A stretch of DNA of 64,000 nt from G965276765 sp965276825 (GCA_965276825.1 OZ255630.1:3596001-3660000), one strand, 5' to 3'; numbered from the stretch's first letter, positions 1-8,990 are shown. The notes: generated from the letters alone by a model not told the origin. A program made the numbers and translations.

Positions 1-496
1 CCAGCACGGCGTCGGCGTGGGCGCCGTAGGAGATGACCGGGGCCTGCTTGACCAGGGCGAAGCCCCCGTCGGTGGACTCCACGGCGCATGTGCTCGAGCG
101 CACGTCGCCTCCGATGCCGACCTCCGTCGTGGCACTGGCCAGCAGGAGCTGCTCCGACGCGACGCGGCCGAGCAGCGCGGTCAGCTGGGGGGAGCGGCCG
201 TGCCGGAGCAGGCACCAGACCTGGATCTGGTGCATGGCGTAGATCATCGCCGTGGCGGCGCACGAGCGGGACAGGACGCGGACGGCCGATGAGACGGTGG
301 CGAGCGAAGCGCCCTCTCCGCCGAGGTCGACGGGCACGGCGACCGACAGGAGCCGCTCCCCCCTGAGCGCGGCCACGGATTCTGTTGGGAAGCGGGCCTC
401 GCGGTCGACGTCAACCGCGGTCTCTGCCACGGCGCCCGATGCGACGGACTCGACCCGTGCGTCGATGGGCGCGGTGGGCACGTCGAGGGCCGCCAT
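1..496 (-). CDS. Acyl-CoA dehydrogenase family protein (3' part outside the window)
   Basis: The visible 165 residues are the N-terminal helical domain of an acyl-CoA dehydrogenase, the flavoenzyme family that makes the alpha-beta double bond in acyl thioesters. The fragment starts MAALDVPTAPID and contains the usual LRGERLLSVAVPVDLGGEGA stretch followed by a helix with RSCAATAMIYAMHQ. FAD-binding and catalytic parts lie beyond the left edge. The start ATG lies 3 bp after the ACP stop, so the gene is the third of an acpS-acp-dehydrogenase operon. That neighbourhood suggests a carrier-protein-bound substrate rather than ordinary beta-oxidation; this is inference. Family assignment is fairly sure, substrate unknown. 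Confidence 0.75.
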   Translation of the reverse strand, partial: MAALDVPTAPIDARVESVASGAVAETAVDVDREARFPTESVAALRGERLLSVAVPVDLGGEGASLATVSSAVRVLSRSCAATAMIYAMHQIQVWCLLRHGRSPQLTALLGRVASEQLLLASATTEVGIGGDVRSSTCAVESTDGGFALVKQAPVISYGAHADAVL

Positions 497-499
497 CGC

Positions 500-748
500 T
501 CAGCCGGCCGCTGCGACGCCGAGCTCGCCGAGCGCCTCCCGGATCGCCGACACGGAGCTGAAGGTCCGCTTGCGGAGCAGTCGGTCCGGGAACTCGACGT
601 CGAGGGCGTCCTCGAGGGCGAGCATCACGTTGACGCTGGCGTGTGAAGTCAGGCCGAGCCGGTAGAGGTCGTCGTCGTCGCCGATCGTGGCGGCGTCGAC
701 GGCCAGGCGGGCGTGATCGCCTAGCACCTTGCGAACGACGTCATCCAT
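500..748 (-). CDS. Acyl carrier protein
   Basis: An 82-residue acidic helical protein with the carrier-protein pattern: a leucine-rich first helix, then LGLTSHASV with Ser35 at the position that receives 4'-phosphopantetheine, then an acidic second helix (LALEDALDVEFPD). The ATG at 746-748 is preferred because an upstream extension would read through the end of acpS in low-complexity sequence. The start overlaps the end of acpS by 8 bp, which implies translational coupling to its own modifying enzyme. The protein is not the fatty-acid-synthase AcpP type by motif (no DSL) and is more like stand-alone carrier proteins of specialised pathways. Confidence 0.85.
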   Translation of the reverse strand: MDDVVRKVLGDHARLAVDAATIGDDDDLYRLGLTSHASVNVMLALEDALDVEFPDRLLRKRTFSSVSAIREALGELGVAAAG

Positions 749-1238
749 GATGCAGGTCCTCCGGGAGATCGGTGCTGGTAGGGCCGGAGCCGGACGCAAC
801 GACGACCGCGCCGGCGAGGCCCCCCTCGTGGGTGAGGGAGATGGCCCAACGGTCGAGGCCGCGCTGGGCCGCCAACGCGGCGGCGGGACCGGAGAGGGCG
901 AGTGAGGGCGCACCGTTGCCGCGGCGTTGGACCTCGACGCTGCGCCACGGCAGGCCGTCGGCTCCGACGGCCAGTGCCTTGAAGACGGCCTCCTTGCCTG
1001 CGAACCGGGCGGCGAGGCCCTCGGCTTCGGTCGGGCCGGCGGTGTCGGCCAGCTCGGCCTCGCTGAAGAGCCGGCGGCGGTAGCGATCGCCGAAGCGGTC
1101 GAGCGACGCCCGCACGGCTCGGACGCTCGTCAGGTCGGCTCCCACGGCAATCCGGGCGCCAGCAACGGGGTCAGCGTGGAGCGCCGCCTCGTTGGCCCAG
1201 CTGCTGCTCTGCACGGTCGCCCTTCGGTTGTCGGCCAT
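741..1238 (-). CDS. acpS: Holo-[acyl-carrier-protein] synthase (4'-phosphopantetheinyl transferase)
   Basis: AcpS-type transferase that moves phosphopantetheine from CoA to the serine of a carrier protein. The family landmarks are present: VGADL (Asp35, Mg site) and RFAGKEAVFKA at residues 79-89 (Glu83). It is 165 residues, slightly longer than typical AcpS because of an N-terminal extension. ATG 1236-1238 has GGGAG seven bases upstream; an in-frame GTG at 1242-1244 is the alternative and lies 9 bp after a TAAACT -10 box (1254-1259). It heads the minus-strand operon and overlaps the ACP gene, so it is probably a dedicated activator of that ACP. Confidence 0.85.
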   Translation of the reverse strand: MADNRRATVQSSSWANEAALHADPVAGARIAVGADLTSVRAVRASLDRFGDRYRRRLFSEAELADTAGPTEAEGLAARFAGKEAVFKALAVGADGLPWRSVEVQRRGNGAPSLALSGPAAALAAQRGLDRWAISLTHEGGLAGAVVVASGSGPTSTDLPEDLHHG

Positions 1239-1384
1239 TACCACGCTCCCGAGAGTTTACGTTGCGAACGGTCAGCTCGGATCGCGGGGTGCTCACCTCT
1301 CATCGGATGGCTCGCTCGCAGTCTGAACCGAATCGGGCCGCGGCAGGCGCAGACCCGGCTTGCCCCTGCTCCTGACCACCTCGC

Positions 1385-1390
1385 TACCCT
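1385..1390 (+). promoter_or_regulatory. -10 box TACCCT of the SDR gene (leaderless)
   Basis: TACCCT ends 6 bp before the ATG at 1397, so the predicted transcript begins at or next to the start codon. No clear -35 or Shine-Dalgarno sequence is visible. The same geometry recurs at about a dozen other starts in the window. Confidence 0.45.
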
Positions 1391-1396
1391 CGGCAC

Positions 1397-2173
1397 ATGG
1401 ACATCCGAGGTGCATCTGCGATCGTGACGGGAGGGGCCTCCGGGCTCGGAGAGGCGACCGTGCGCGCCCTCACCGACCGGGGCGCCCGGGTCGTCGTGCT
1501 CGATATGGCGGACGACAAGGGTGAGGCGCTGGCCAAGGAGCTCGGCGGGATCTTCGCCCACGCCGACGTCACCGACACCGGTGAGGTCATCGCCGCGGTC
1601 GAGGCAGCCAAGGAGCTCGGCCCCTTGCGCGCCGTCGTCAACTGCGCCGGCATCGGCTGGGCGACGAGGACGATCGGCCGCGACGGCAGCTACGACTCCG
1701 CGCACGACCTCGAGGTCTACAAGAAGGTCATCAACGTCAACCTCGTCGGGACGTTCAACGTCACCCGGTTGGCGGCGACCGCCATGTCCCAGAACGAGCC
1801 GCTCACCGACGGAGAGCGCGGGGCCATCGTCAACGTGGCGTCGCTCGCCGCCTTCGACGGGCAGATCGGCCAGGCCGCCTACTCCTCGTCGAAGGGGGGC
1901 GTGGTCGGCATGACCCTGCCGGTGGCTCGCGATCTCGCCGTGGTCGGGATCCGGGTCAACACGATCGCCCCCGGGCTGATCGACACGCCCATCTACGGCT
2001 ACGGCGGCAACGCCGACGAGTTCAAGGCCAAGCTCAAGCACGACGTGCTGTTTCCCGACCGACTCGGCTGGCCGGCCGAGTTTGCCTCGCTCGCCGCTGA
2101 GCTCGTCACCAACAGCTACATGAACGCCGAGACCATCCGGATCGACGGCGGCGCCCGCCTGCAGCCGAAGTAG
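1397..2173 (+). CDS. SDR-family dehydrogenase, 3-hydroxyacyl-CoA dehydrogenase type
   Basis: Classical short-chain dehydrogenase of 258 residues. The NAD-binding TGGASGLG sits at 11-18, the structural motif NCAG at 82-85, Asn113, and the catalytic Ser149-Tyr162-Lys166 triad (GQIGQAAYSSSKGG). This last segment and the C-terminal IDGGARLQPK resemble the type II 3-hydroxyacyl-CoA dehydrogenase (HSD17B10-like) subgroup, which oxidises 3-hydroxyacyl-CoA in beta-oxidation and related pathways. The crotonase gene follows after 5 bp, which fits sequential hydration and oxidation of an enoyl thioester. Exact substrate is not visible from sequence. Confidence 0.85.
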   Translation: MDIRGASAIVTGGASGLGEATVRALTDRGARVVVLDMADDKGEALAKELGGIFAHADVTDTGEVIAAVEAAKELGPLRAVVNCAGIGWATRTIGRDGSYDSAHDLEVYKKVINVNLVGTFNVTRLAATAMSQNEPLTDGERGAIVNVASLAAFDGQIGQAAYSSSKGGVVGMTLPVARDLAVVGIRVNTIAPGLIDTPIYGYGGNADEFKAKLKHDVLFPDRLGWPAEFASLAAELVTNSYMNAETIRIDGGARLQPK

Positions 2174-2178
2174 GCGTC

Positions 2179-2946
2179 GTGGCCACCATCGAGACCAGCG
2201 CCGAGGACCATCTACTCGTCATCACCATCAATCGCCCCGAAGCCCGCAACGCGGTCAACGACGAGGTCGCGACGGGCATCGAGAGCGCCATCGACCGGCT
2301 CGAGGAGGACGACGACCTCTGGGTCGGCATCCTCACCGGGGTCCCACCGGTCTTCTCCGCCGGGGCCGACCTGAAGATGATCAACGCAGGTCGGGGCGAG
2401 GAGCTCGGAACCCGGCGCGGCGGCTTCGCCGGGATCACCCGCAGGGAGCGCACCAAGCCGATCATCGCCGCGGTCGACGGCGCCGCTCTCGCCGGCGGCA
2501 CCGAGATCGTGCTGTCCTGCGATCTCGTCGTTGCCTCCCAGACTGCCCGCTTCGGCATCCCGGAGGTCAAGCGCAGCCTCGTCGCGGCCGGCGGTGGCCT
2601 GTTCCGCCTCCCCCGGCGGATCCCGTTCAACCTGGCCATGGAGCTCGCCCTGACCGGGGACCCCTTCGACGCGGCCAGGGCGGAGTCCCTCGGGCTGGTC
2701 AACTACCTGACCGAGCCGGGTGGCGCGCTCGAGCGGGCCAGGGCACTCGCCGGGCAGATCACCGCCAATGCACCCGTCGCCGTCAGGGCCAGCCGCCAGG
2801 TGCTGGTCGAGTCCGCCCTGGCCGACGAGGCGACGGGGTGGCGGCTCTCGGAGGAGGGCATGGCCCAGGCGATGACCAGCGAGGACTTCGGCGAAGGGCT
2901 CACCGCCTTCATCGAGAAGCGGGCACCCCTCTGGAAGGGTCGTTAG
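2179..2946 (+). CDS. Enoyl-CoA hydratase/isomerase (crotonase) family protein
   Basis: A 255-residue crotonase-fold protein. The oxyanion-hole segments are FSAGADLKM (59-67) and AGGTEI (105-110). Both glutamates used by true hydratases are present, Glu109 in GGTE and Glu129 in GIPEVKR. The GTG start is 5 bp after the SDR stop, so the two genes form one transcript. Expected role is reversible hydration of a 2-enoyl-CoA to the 3-hydroxyacyl-CoA used by the upstream SDR. Crotonases vary widely in chemistry, so the specific reaction is inferred from the two glutamates and from context. Confidence 0.85.
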   Translation: MATIETSAEDHLLVITINRPEARNAVNDEVATGIESAIDRLEEDDDLWVGILTGVPPVFSAGADLKMINAGRGEELGTRRGGFAGITRRERTKPIIAAVDGAALAGGTEIVLSCDLVVASQTARFGIPEVKRSLVAAGGGLFRLPRRIPFNLAMELALTGDPFDAARAESLGLVNYLTEPGGALERARALAGQITANAPVAVRASRQVLVESALADEATGWRLSEEGMAQAMTSEDFGEGLTAFIEKRAPLWKGR

Positions 2947-2984
2947 CGGACGGGGATGGCCGAGCGCCATCGAGCGGCCCTACC

Positions 2985-5468
2985 GTGAGCAATCCCATGG
3001 ATGACATCGACCTCCTCGCCGGCCTGGCCTGGTCGTGTGCCCGCACCGCGCCGGGCGCCGTCGACGCTCCTGCATCGCTGCACCAGATCGTCGAGTGGCT
3101 GCCCGCCACCGTCCCGGGGACGGCCGCTTCCGCTCTTCGCGATGCCGGACTCTGGCGCTGGGGCCAGGACGACGAGGTGATCCTCGACGGCTCGGACTGG
3201 TGGTGGCGGATCGAGGTCCCCGCCGGAGGGAAGGCCCTCCTCGAGCTCGGTGGGCTGGCCACCCTCGCCGACGTCTGGCTCGGCGACCTGCACCTGCTGC
3301 ACTCCGAGTCGATGTTCGTCGCCCACCGCCTCGAGGTCGAAGCCCGGTCGACGCGCCAGACGCTGGCCGTCCGGTGCGCCGCCCTCGGTCCCCAGCTCGC
3401 CGTGCGCCGGCCGAGGCCCCGGTGGCGGAGCCTTTTGCAGCGCTCGCAGCAGCTGCGCTGGTTCCGGACATCGACCCTCGGGCGAAACGGGGGTTGGACA
3501 CGCTGGGCCGCCCCGGTCGGGCCCTGGCGACGGGTGACGCTGACGCCCCTCGATGCGCCGACGGCGCGGGTCGAGGCCATTCTCCCCTCCGTCTCCGGTG
3601 ACGTCGGACGTGTCGACATCGAGCTCACGGTCATCGGCGCAGGCGCCGACGGCGATCCCGGCACGGTGCGCGTCGGGGAGCACGTCGCAACGCTCCGGAG
3701 GGAAGGCGACCGGGCGACGGCGTCGGTCGAGGTGCGCGAAGTCGTTCGCTGGTGGCCCCACACTCACGGGACGCCGACGACCTATCCCGTCGAGGCCACG
3801 GTCGCGGGCCGCGTCTTCGACCTCGGCTCGATCGGGTTCAAGACCACGACGGTCCGAGACGACGACGGCGGATTCACCCTCATGGTCAATGACGTCCCGA
3901 TCTTCTGTCGCGGCGCGGTATGGGTAGCGCCGGACGTGGTCGCCCTCAATTCGCCTCGCGACATGCTGCGTCGGTCCCTCGAGCGCGTCCGGGACGCTGG
4001 GATGAACATGCTCCGCGTCGGTGGCCAGTCCGTCTATGACGACGAGGGCTTTTGGGATCTCTGCGACGAGCTCGGGATCCTGGTGTGGCAGGACTGCATG
4101 ATCGCGGCCTTCGATCCCCCCGAAGACGGGGCGTGGCTCGCGTCGTTGGCCGCTGAGATGACCCAGGTTGTGGCGAGGGCCGCTGCGCATCCTGCCCTCG
4201 CCGTGGTCTGTGGGAGCAGCGAGGTCCATCAGCAGGCCGCCATGCTCGGATTGCCCGACGGCGGTTGGGGGAGCACGGCCCTCGACGAGACCATCCCTGC
4301 GCTCGTCGAGCAGTTCGCTCCCGGGACGCCCTATGTCGCGTCGTCTCCCACCGGGGGTGACATGCCCTTTTACCCCGACCGTGGTCCGTCCCACTACTTC
4401 GGTGTCGGCGCCTATCTCCGACCGGTGTCCGAGGCCAGGTTGAGCGGCGTCCGCTTCGCATCGGAGTGCCTCGCCCTGTCCGGACCGCCGGAGCGCCGAA
4501 CCGTCGACGAGGTCTTCGGCGGATCCAAGGTCGCCGCCCACGCACCGGAGTGGAAGGCGGCGGTCCCCCGCGACGCGTCTGCGTCGTGGGACTTCGAGGA
4601 CGTAACCGACCACTACGTCACCGAGCGGTTCGGGGTGGCCCCGCTGCAGGTGCGTTATGCCGACCCCGACCATGCGCTCGACCTTAAGCGGGCGGCCGTT
4701 GCCGACGTCATCTCGGAGGTACTTGCCGAGTGGCGCCGCCCGTCCTCGGTTTGCGCCGGAGGACTGGTGCTCGCCTGGCAGGACCTGGCGCCGGGCGCCG
4801 GCTGGGGGCTCCTCGACGCACTCGGGCGCCCGAAGTCGGCGTGGTTTGCCCTGCGAAGGGTGCTGGCGCCTACTGCCGTCACGATCACCGACGACGGTCT
4901 GATCGGCCTCACCGTCCAGATTCACCACGACCGGCCGACTCCGCTCGTTGCGACCCTCGACCTGGACGTCTACGGGTTCACGGGCGCACGGGTCGAGCAG
5001 GCACACCAGGCGGTCGAGATCGGCCCACATGAAGCCGTGGAGCTCCGGGCCGTGCGGTTGCTCGGCTGCTTCCGCGATCTCAACGACAGCTACCGATTCG
5101 GACCGTCGCCCTACGACGTTGTCGTCGCTACCCTCAGGAGCGGCGACGATGTGGTCGCCAAGGCCGTCCATTGCTGCGGCTCCAAAGCCAGACCTCGTCA
5201 GGCCGAGCTCGGCTTGCAGGCGACCGCACGCCGCGACGGCGCCGCGGCGCGAGGCTGGTGGGTGATCGACGTCGAGACGACGCAGTTCGCGCAGCAGGTG
5301 GTGGTCGAGCTCGAAGGCGGCGAGGTCTCCGACGCCTGGTTCCACCTCGAGCCCGGTGGGATGACCACGATCAGGGCGTGGATGCCCGCCGACCGTCGGC
5401 CCGTAGGGACCGTGAGGGCGCTCAATGGCCTCTTCGAGGTGCCGGTCACCGTGGAAGCCAGCGGATGA
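2985..5468 (+). CDS. Glycoside hydrolase family 2 protein, beta-mannosidase-like
   Basis: About 827 residues with the GH2 layout: an N-terminal sugar-binding jelly roll (WRWGQDDEVILDGSDWWW, then ADVWLGD), an immunoglobulin-like domain, and a TIM barrel with the proton-donor region VVCGSSEVHQ near residue 412 and a nucleophile-like FASECLALS near 493. Beta-mannosidases normally show GNNE and EFG there, so both glutamates are kept but the surrounding motifs are divergent. No signal peptide is seen, so a cytoplasmic enzyme is likely. GTG 2985 is chosen; ATG 2997 is a close alternative. The GNAT start overlaps its stop (ATGA), so it is co-translated with that gene. Role in trimming or recycling a mannosylated product is inference. 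Confidence 0.75.
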   Translation: MSNPMDDIDLLAGLAWSCARTAPGAVDAPASLHQIVEWLPATVPGTAASALRDAGLWRWGQDDEVILDGSDWWWRIEVPAGGKALLELGGLATLADVWLGDLHLLHSESMFVAHRLEVEARSTRQTLAVRCAALGPQLAVRRPRPRWRSLLQRSQQLRWFRTSTLGRNGGWTRWAAPVGPWRRVTLTPLDAPTARVEAILPSVSGDVGRVDIELTVIGAGADGDPGTVRVGEHVATLRREGDRATASVEVREVVRWWPHTHGTPTTYPVEATVAGRVFDLGSIGFKTTTVRDDDGGFTLMVNDVPIFCRGAVWVAPDVVALNSPRDMLRRSLERVRDAGMNMLRVGGQSVYDDEGFWDLCDELGILVWQDCMIAAFDPPEDGAWLASLAAEMTQVVARAAAHPALAVVCGSSEVHQQAAMLGLPDGGWGSTALDETIPALVEQFAPGTPYVASSPTGGDMPFYPDRGPSHYFGVGAYLRPVSEARLSGVRFASECLALSGPPERRTVDEVFGGSKVAAHAPEWKAAVPRDASASWDFEDVTDHYVTERFGVAPLQVRYADPDHALDLKRAAVADVISEVLAEWRRPSSVCAGGLVLAWQDLAPGAGWGLLDALGRPKSAWFALRRVLAPTAVTITDDGLIGLTVQIHHDRPTPLVATLDLDVYGFTGARVEQAHQAVEIGPHEAVELRAVRLLGCFRDLNDSYRFGPSPYDVVVATLRSGDDVVAKAVHCCGSKARPRQAELGLQATARRDGAAARGWWVIDVETTQFAQQVVVELEGGEVSDAWFHLEPGGMTTIRAWMPADRRPVGTVRALNGLFEVPVTVEASG

Positions 5469-6268
5469 GCGCCCCGACGGCGGGCGCAGACCGGCTGGAG
5501 GTGATCGGCCGCAGCTCGGAGATCTGGCGGGGTGACGGCCACCACTCGGTCGAGCCCGGCCGCTGGTGGACGCTCTCGGGTCTGCCGACGGTCGATTACA
5601 ACGTGGCCTGCTGCTACGGCCCGGGAAGCGAGCCGCTCTCCGCAACGGTGGCAGAGGTCCTCCGAGCTCGCCGCCCGACGGTCGTCCTCGTGGGCGGCGA
5701 CGCCCTGGGTGGTGTCCAGATGCTGGTCGACGAGGCCTGGGTCTGCATCGGATCCACGCCGGTGATGAGCCTGGCGCTGCCGGGCGGGCTTCAAGCGTCG
5801 AGAGCGGACGAGCTGTCGGACATAGACGTGCTGTCGGACGCATCAGACGAGCAGGCTGGCCCCGTCGCTCCCGAAGAGCTCGGCGAGGTCCGGGCCTTGG
5901 TCGAGGGTGCCTTCGGGATCCCCTCGGAGTGGGCCCGCATCGCGGTGCCGGACCGTGCGGCCAGGTCGGCAGGCGCGACGGTGTGGGCCTTGCGCACAGC
6001 GGAAGGGTTCCGGTCGGTCCTGGTCGCCGTCCGGGTCGGTACGACGCTGGTCGTCTGGTCGATGGCGACCCTTCCTCGGGAGCAGGGTCGGGGGTACGGT
6101 CGCCGTCTCCTCGCCGCATTGCAGCGGTGGGCCGCATCGTCCGGCATCGAGGAGATCACGCTCTATTCGTCGGTTGCTGGCCGCCGTCTGTACACCCGGT
6201 CAGGCTTCGTCGTCGTCGACCGGCTCCAGCAGTGGTCGAGGCCGCGCTGGGTCCTCGGAGGGGTTTGA
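5465..6268 (+). CDS. GNAT-family N-acetyltransferase with an extra N-terminal region
   Basis: 267 residues. The C-terminal half is a GNAT fold: acetyl-CoA loop EQGRGYGRRLLAAL at about 205-218 followed by the usual ITLYSSVAGRRLYTRSGF tail. The N-terminal ~130 residues resemble the divergent first half of tandem GNAT proteins (ACCYGPGSEPLSATV; LVGGDALGGVQMLVDEAW). The start codon shares bases with the upstream stop, which couples it to the GH2 gene. The 3' end overlaps the convergent tandem-hydrolase gene by 69 bp. Substrate unknown; the neighbourhood suggests a sugar or lipid-carrier intermediate, which is inference only. Confidence 0.75.
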   Translation: MSAPTAGADRLEVIGRSSEIWRGDGHHSVEPGRWWTLSGLPTVDYNVACCYGPGSEPLSATVAEVLRARRPTVVLVGGDALGGVQMLVDEAWVCIGSTPVMSLALPGGLQASRADELSDIDVLSDASDEQAGPVAPEELGEVRALVEGAFGIPSEWARIAVPDRAARSAGATVWALRTAEGFRSVLVAVRVGTTLVVWSMATLPREQGRGYGRRLLAALQRWAASSGIEEITLYSSVAGRRLYTRSGFVVVDRLQQWSRPRWVLGGV

Positions 6269-7963
6269 GGGCCACGGGGCGCCACCCCAACGTCGCTCCA
6301 GCCAGCTGGTCAGCTCGCTCGTCACCCGCAAGCGCTCCCACGTCCGATGCATGCCGTGGTCGATGGCGTCCAACCTCACCACCGTCGTCGTCGGCCGCCG
6401 CTTGGCCGCTCGCCACGGCCGGCCGAGCCGGTCGTCGAGGAAATCGAGGCCGTCGTCACCTGCGGCGAACAACCACAGCACCGGTATCTGCTGCTCGGTC
6501 AGTGAGCGAAGCCATGTGGCGGCCGGGTGATGGAAGCCGATCACATCGAGGGCGTCCCACACGCGGAGACGGCCGAGGCGCTGCCACCGCTCGATCTCGG
6601 GCAGCCGACGGACATGGGTCTCGGTGGCAAGGTTGGCTTCGACCGGGTCCCCCGGCTGCCAATACATCTGCGGGTTGAGTGCGACAACACCATCGGGCGG
6701 CGTCATTTTCTTGGCCGCCGCCAGCGCGACCCAGGCGCTTGCGCACAGGCCGACGAGCACCACTGAGTTGGCCTGAGCGGGATCGTCGGGAGGATCCGTC
6801 GCTCCCGATCGGAGGGCCGCGACGAGGCGGGTCACCTCATCGACGGTGTGGGCGTCGTAGGGACGCCCCGGGGCATGGCTGGCGTCTGGACTCTCGCCCC
6901 ATCCCGAGAAGTCCACCCGCAAGCTGGTCCAGCCACAGGTCGCCAGTTCCCTTGCGAACTCGACCCAGGCCCGACCGGGGCCGACGTGGTGCTCCGATCC
7001 GGTGTTGAGCCAGACGACCGTTGGTCCGTCCCTCGGAGTCGTTCCTGCCGGGCGGCAGCGCACGGCGACGAGGTGGTCGTCGCCGAGGGTGACGACGTCC
7101 TCCATCACCTCGGCATCGCCCCACCGGAACTGAGCCACTCGCCCGAGGGGCGGGAGGGGACCAAGGGTTGGGACGACCGGTTCATCAGCAAGAGCTGCGG
7201 TCGATGCGTCGAGCCAGCTGACGACGGTGTCGACGACCTCTGTGGGCACCGTCGCGTATTCCGTCGGTTGGTCGAGGGCGGCGACGCCCTCGCCTGAGAC
7301 TCGGATCTCCACCTCCGCATGGAGCGCGCTCAGCGCCTCGACAAGCGGGTCGGTGGCCGGGGCGGCCCGCTCGACCAACAGGACCCGCGCCGCCGGCCGG
7401 GACTCGATCGACGAAGGTCCGAGGCCGGACAGCGCGCCGATCGTCTCGCTCGTCAAGACCGATCCCGCCACGCTGAGGCTTGGCTCGGACCCGTCGATCT
7501 CCGGCGCCGCTTCGCCGAGGAGCCGGAACTCCCGGATGTACCGCCGACCCGAGCGGGTCGCCTCCCAGGCCACGACCGCGTCAGCCCCGACATCACCGCC
7601 GACGCTCAGCGCCAGCAGCCCACCCAGCCGGACACCGACGAGGGCAATCCTCGAACAGCCGAGGTGACGGAGCGCAGCCGCAGCAGAAACGAGGTCGCGG
7701 CGCCACGCGTCCCACTGGCCGGGCTCGACAGCTGTCCCGGCGGCGTCCCCAGTGCCCGTGTAGTCGAGACGAAGGACCGTCGAGCCGACGGAGGCGAGGC
7801 GCTCGGCCATCACTCGGAGCGTCCGGTGGGTGGACCAGTAGGCATAGGCCAATGGCGGAGGGCAGATCACGACCCCCACGCCGACGGGTTCGTCCGTCGG
7901 CCGATCGAGCCAGGCAAGCGCCGGTCTCGCCGGATCGCCGATCCACAGGGCATCGGCGCTCAC
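6200..7963 (-). CDS. Two-domain alpha/beta hydrolase resembling fused exosortase-A-associated hydrolases
   Basis: 587 residues made of two consecutive alpha/beta-hydrolase domains, about 1-255 and 280-587. In each the nucleophile elbow is altered: GVRLGG (Arg112 in place of Ser) in the first and GLCASA (Cys407) in the second. This pair of replacements recalls the two separate exosortase-A-system-associated hydrolases (GLRLGA and GLCDAA types) found with extracellular polysaccharide loci; here they look joined in one chain. The second domain keeps candidate acid and histidine residues (AAGDDGLDF, AIDHGMH). Reaction unknown. It runs convergently into the GNAT gene. Family likeness is from remembered motifs and needs a profile search. 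Confidence 0.65.
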   Translation of the reverse strand: MSADALWIGDPARPALAWLDRPTDEPVGVGVVICPPPLAYAYWSTHRTLRVMAERLASVGSTVLRLDYTGTGDAAGTAVEPGQWDAWRRDLVSAAAALRHLGCSRIALVGVRLGGLLALSVGGDVGADAVVAWEATRSGRRYIREFRLLGEAAPEIDGSEPSLSVAGSVLTSETIGALSGLGPSSIESRPAARVLLVERAAPATDPLVEALSALHAEVEIRVSGEGVAALDQPTEYATVPTEVVDTVVSWLDASTAALADEPVVPTLGPLPPLGRVAQFRWGDAEVMEDVVTLGDDHLVAVRCRPAGTTPRDGPTVVWLNTGSEHHVGPGRAWVEFARELATCGWTSLRVDFSGWGESPDASHAPGRPYDAHTVDEVTRLVAALRSGATDPPDDPAQANSVVLVGLCASAWVALAAAKKMTPPDGVVALNPQMYWQPGDPVEANLATETHVRRLPEIERWQRLGRLRVWDALDVIGFHHPAATWLRSLTEQQIPVLWLFAAGDDGLDFLDDRLGRPWRAAKRRPTTTVVRLDAIDHGMHRTWERLRVTSELTSWLERRWGGAPWPSNPSEDPARPRPLLEPVDDDEA

Positions 7964-8064
7964 GACGTGAGGGTACCCGCCGTGCTGGCTACAGCCTCGG
8001 GCATCCTCGGACAGCCCGATGGGTAAGGGGTTCGGGTACGCAACGAAGGAAGAGGAACCCGCAC

Positions 8065-8901
8065 ATGCCGATCACCCCCAACGTCAGGCTCAACAACGGT
8101 GTCGAGGTCCCGCAGCTCGGCTTCGGCGTGTTCCAGATCAAGCCAGAGGACACCTTCGAGGCGGTGACGACCGCACTCGCGACCGGCTACCGCCACATCG
8201 ACACCGCCGAGATGTACGGCAACGAGAAGGAGGTGGGCGACGCCATCGCCCGCTCCGACCTCGACCCGTCGGACGTGTTCGTCACCAGCAAGCTCAACAA
8301 CAACAAGCACGCCTTCGACGACGCCCTGCGGGCGTTCGACGCCACCCACGAGGCCCTGCAGCGCCCGAAGGTCGACCTGTTTCTGATCCACTGGCCGCTC
8401 CCGACGGTCGGGGACTTCACCGAGACCTGGCGGGCGATGGAGCGCATCTACGCCGACGGCCGGGTCCGGGCCATCGGAGTCTCCAACTTCCACACCCCCC
8501 ACCTCGACCGGCTCCTCGACGAGACCGAGATTGTGCCGGCCGTCGACCAGATCGAGCTGCACCCCTACCTCACCCAGGAGAAGCTCCGCCGCTACGGGAT
8601 CGACCACGGCATCGCCACCGAGTCGTGGTCGCCGATCGCGCAGGGCGGCGTGCTCGACGACCCGGCGATCGAGGCCGTCGCCAAGGCACACGGCAGGTCC
8701 TCGGCCCAGGTGGTGCTGCGCTGGCACATTCAGCTCGGTTGCATCGTCTTCCCCAAGTCGGTGACCGCATCGAGGATCAAGGAGAACTTCGAGATCTTCG
8801 ACTTCGAGTTGAGCGGTGCCGAGATGGACGCCATCTCCGCCCTCAACCGGGACGAGCGCACCGGCCCCGATCCCGACACCTTCGACGTGGTTCCGGGCTA
8901 G
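8065..8901 (+). CDS. Aldo/keto reductase (AKR5-like, 2,5-diketo-D-gluconate reductase family)
   Basis: 278-residue AKR with the full catalytic tetrad Asp46, Tyr51, Lys76 and His109 (GYRHIDTAEMYGNE, TSKL, LIHWPLP). The NADPH-binding segment FPKSVTASRIKEN follows near residue 232. ATG 8065 is preceded by AGGAAGAGGAA, a strong ribosome binding site 8 bp upstream. The gene stands alone between two minus-strand genes. Members of this subgroup reduce small aldehydes and ketones; the physiological substrate cannot be read from sequence. Confidence 0.9.
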   Translation: MPITPNVRLNNGVEVPQLGFGVFQIKPEDTFEAVTTALATGYRHIDTAEMYGNEKEVGDAIARSDLDPSDVFVTSKLNNNKHAFDDALRAFDATHEALQRPKVDLFLIHWPLPTVGDFTETWRAMERIYADGRVRAIGVSNFHTPHLDRLLDETEIVPAVDQIELHPYLTQEKLRRYGIDHGIATESWSPIAQGGVLDDPAIEAVAKAHGRSSAQVVLRWHIQLGCIVFPKSVTASRIKENFEIFDFELSGAEMDAISALNRDERTGPDPDTFDVVPG

Positions 8902-8990
8902 CCGCAAGCACGTCCTCCGGCTGGCTTCTCGACCCGAGTTCCCGCGTGGCGGGTGGGTGCGGCGTTGGTCGGACCTGCGTTCCGCGGGTG

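Noticed and set aside
2943..6137. 1064-codon open frame on the minus strand opposite the GH2 gene
   Set aside because: Arg/Pro/Gly-rich translation without domains; it mirrors strong third-position GC of the real plus-strand genes.
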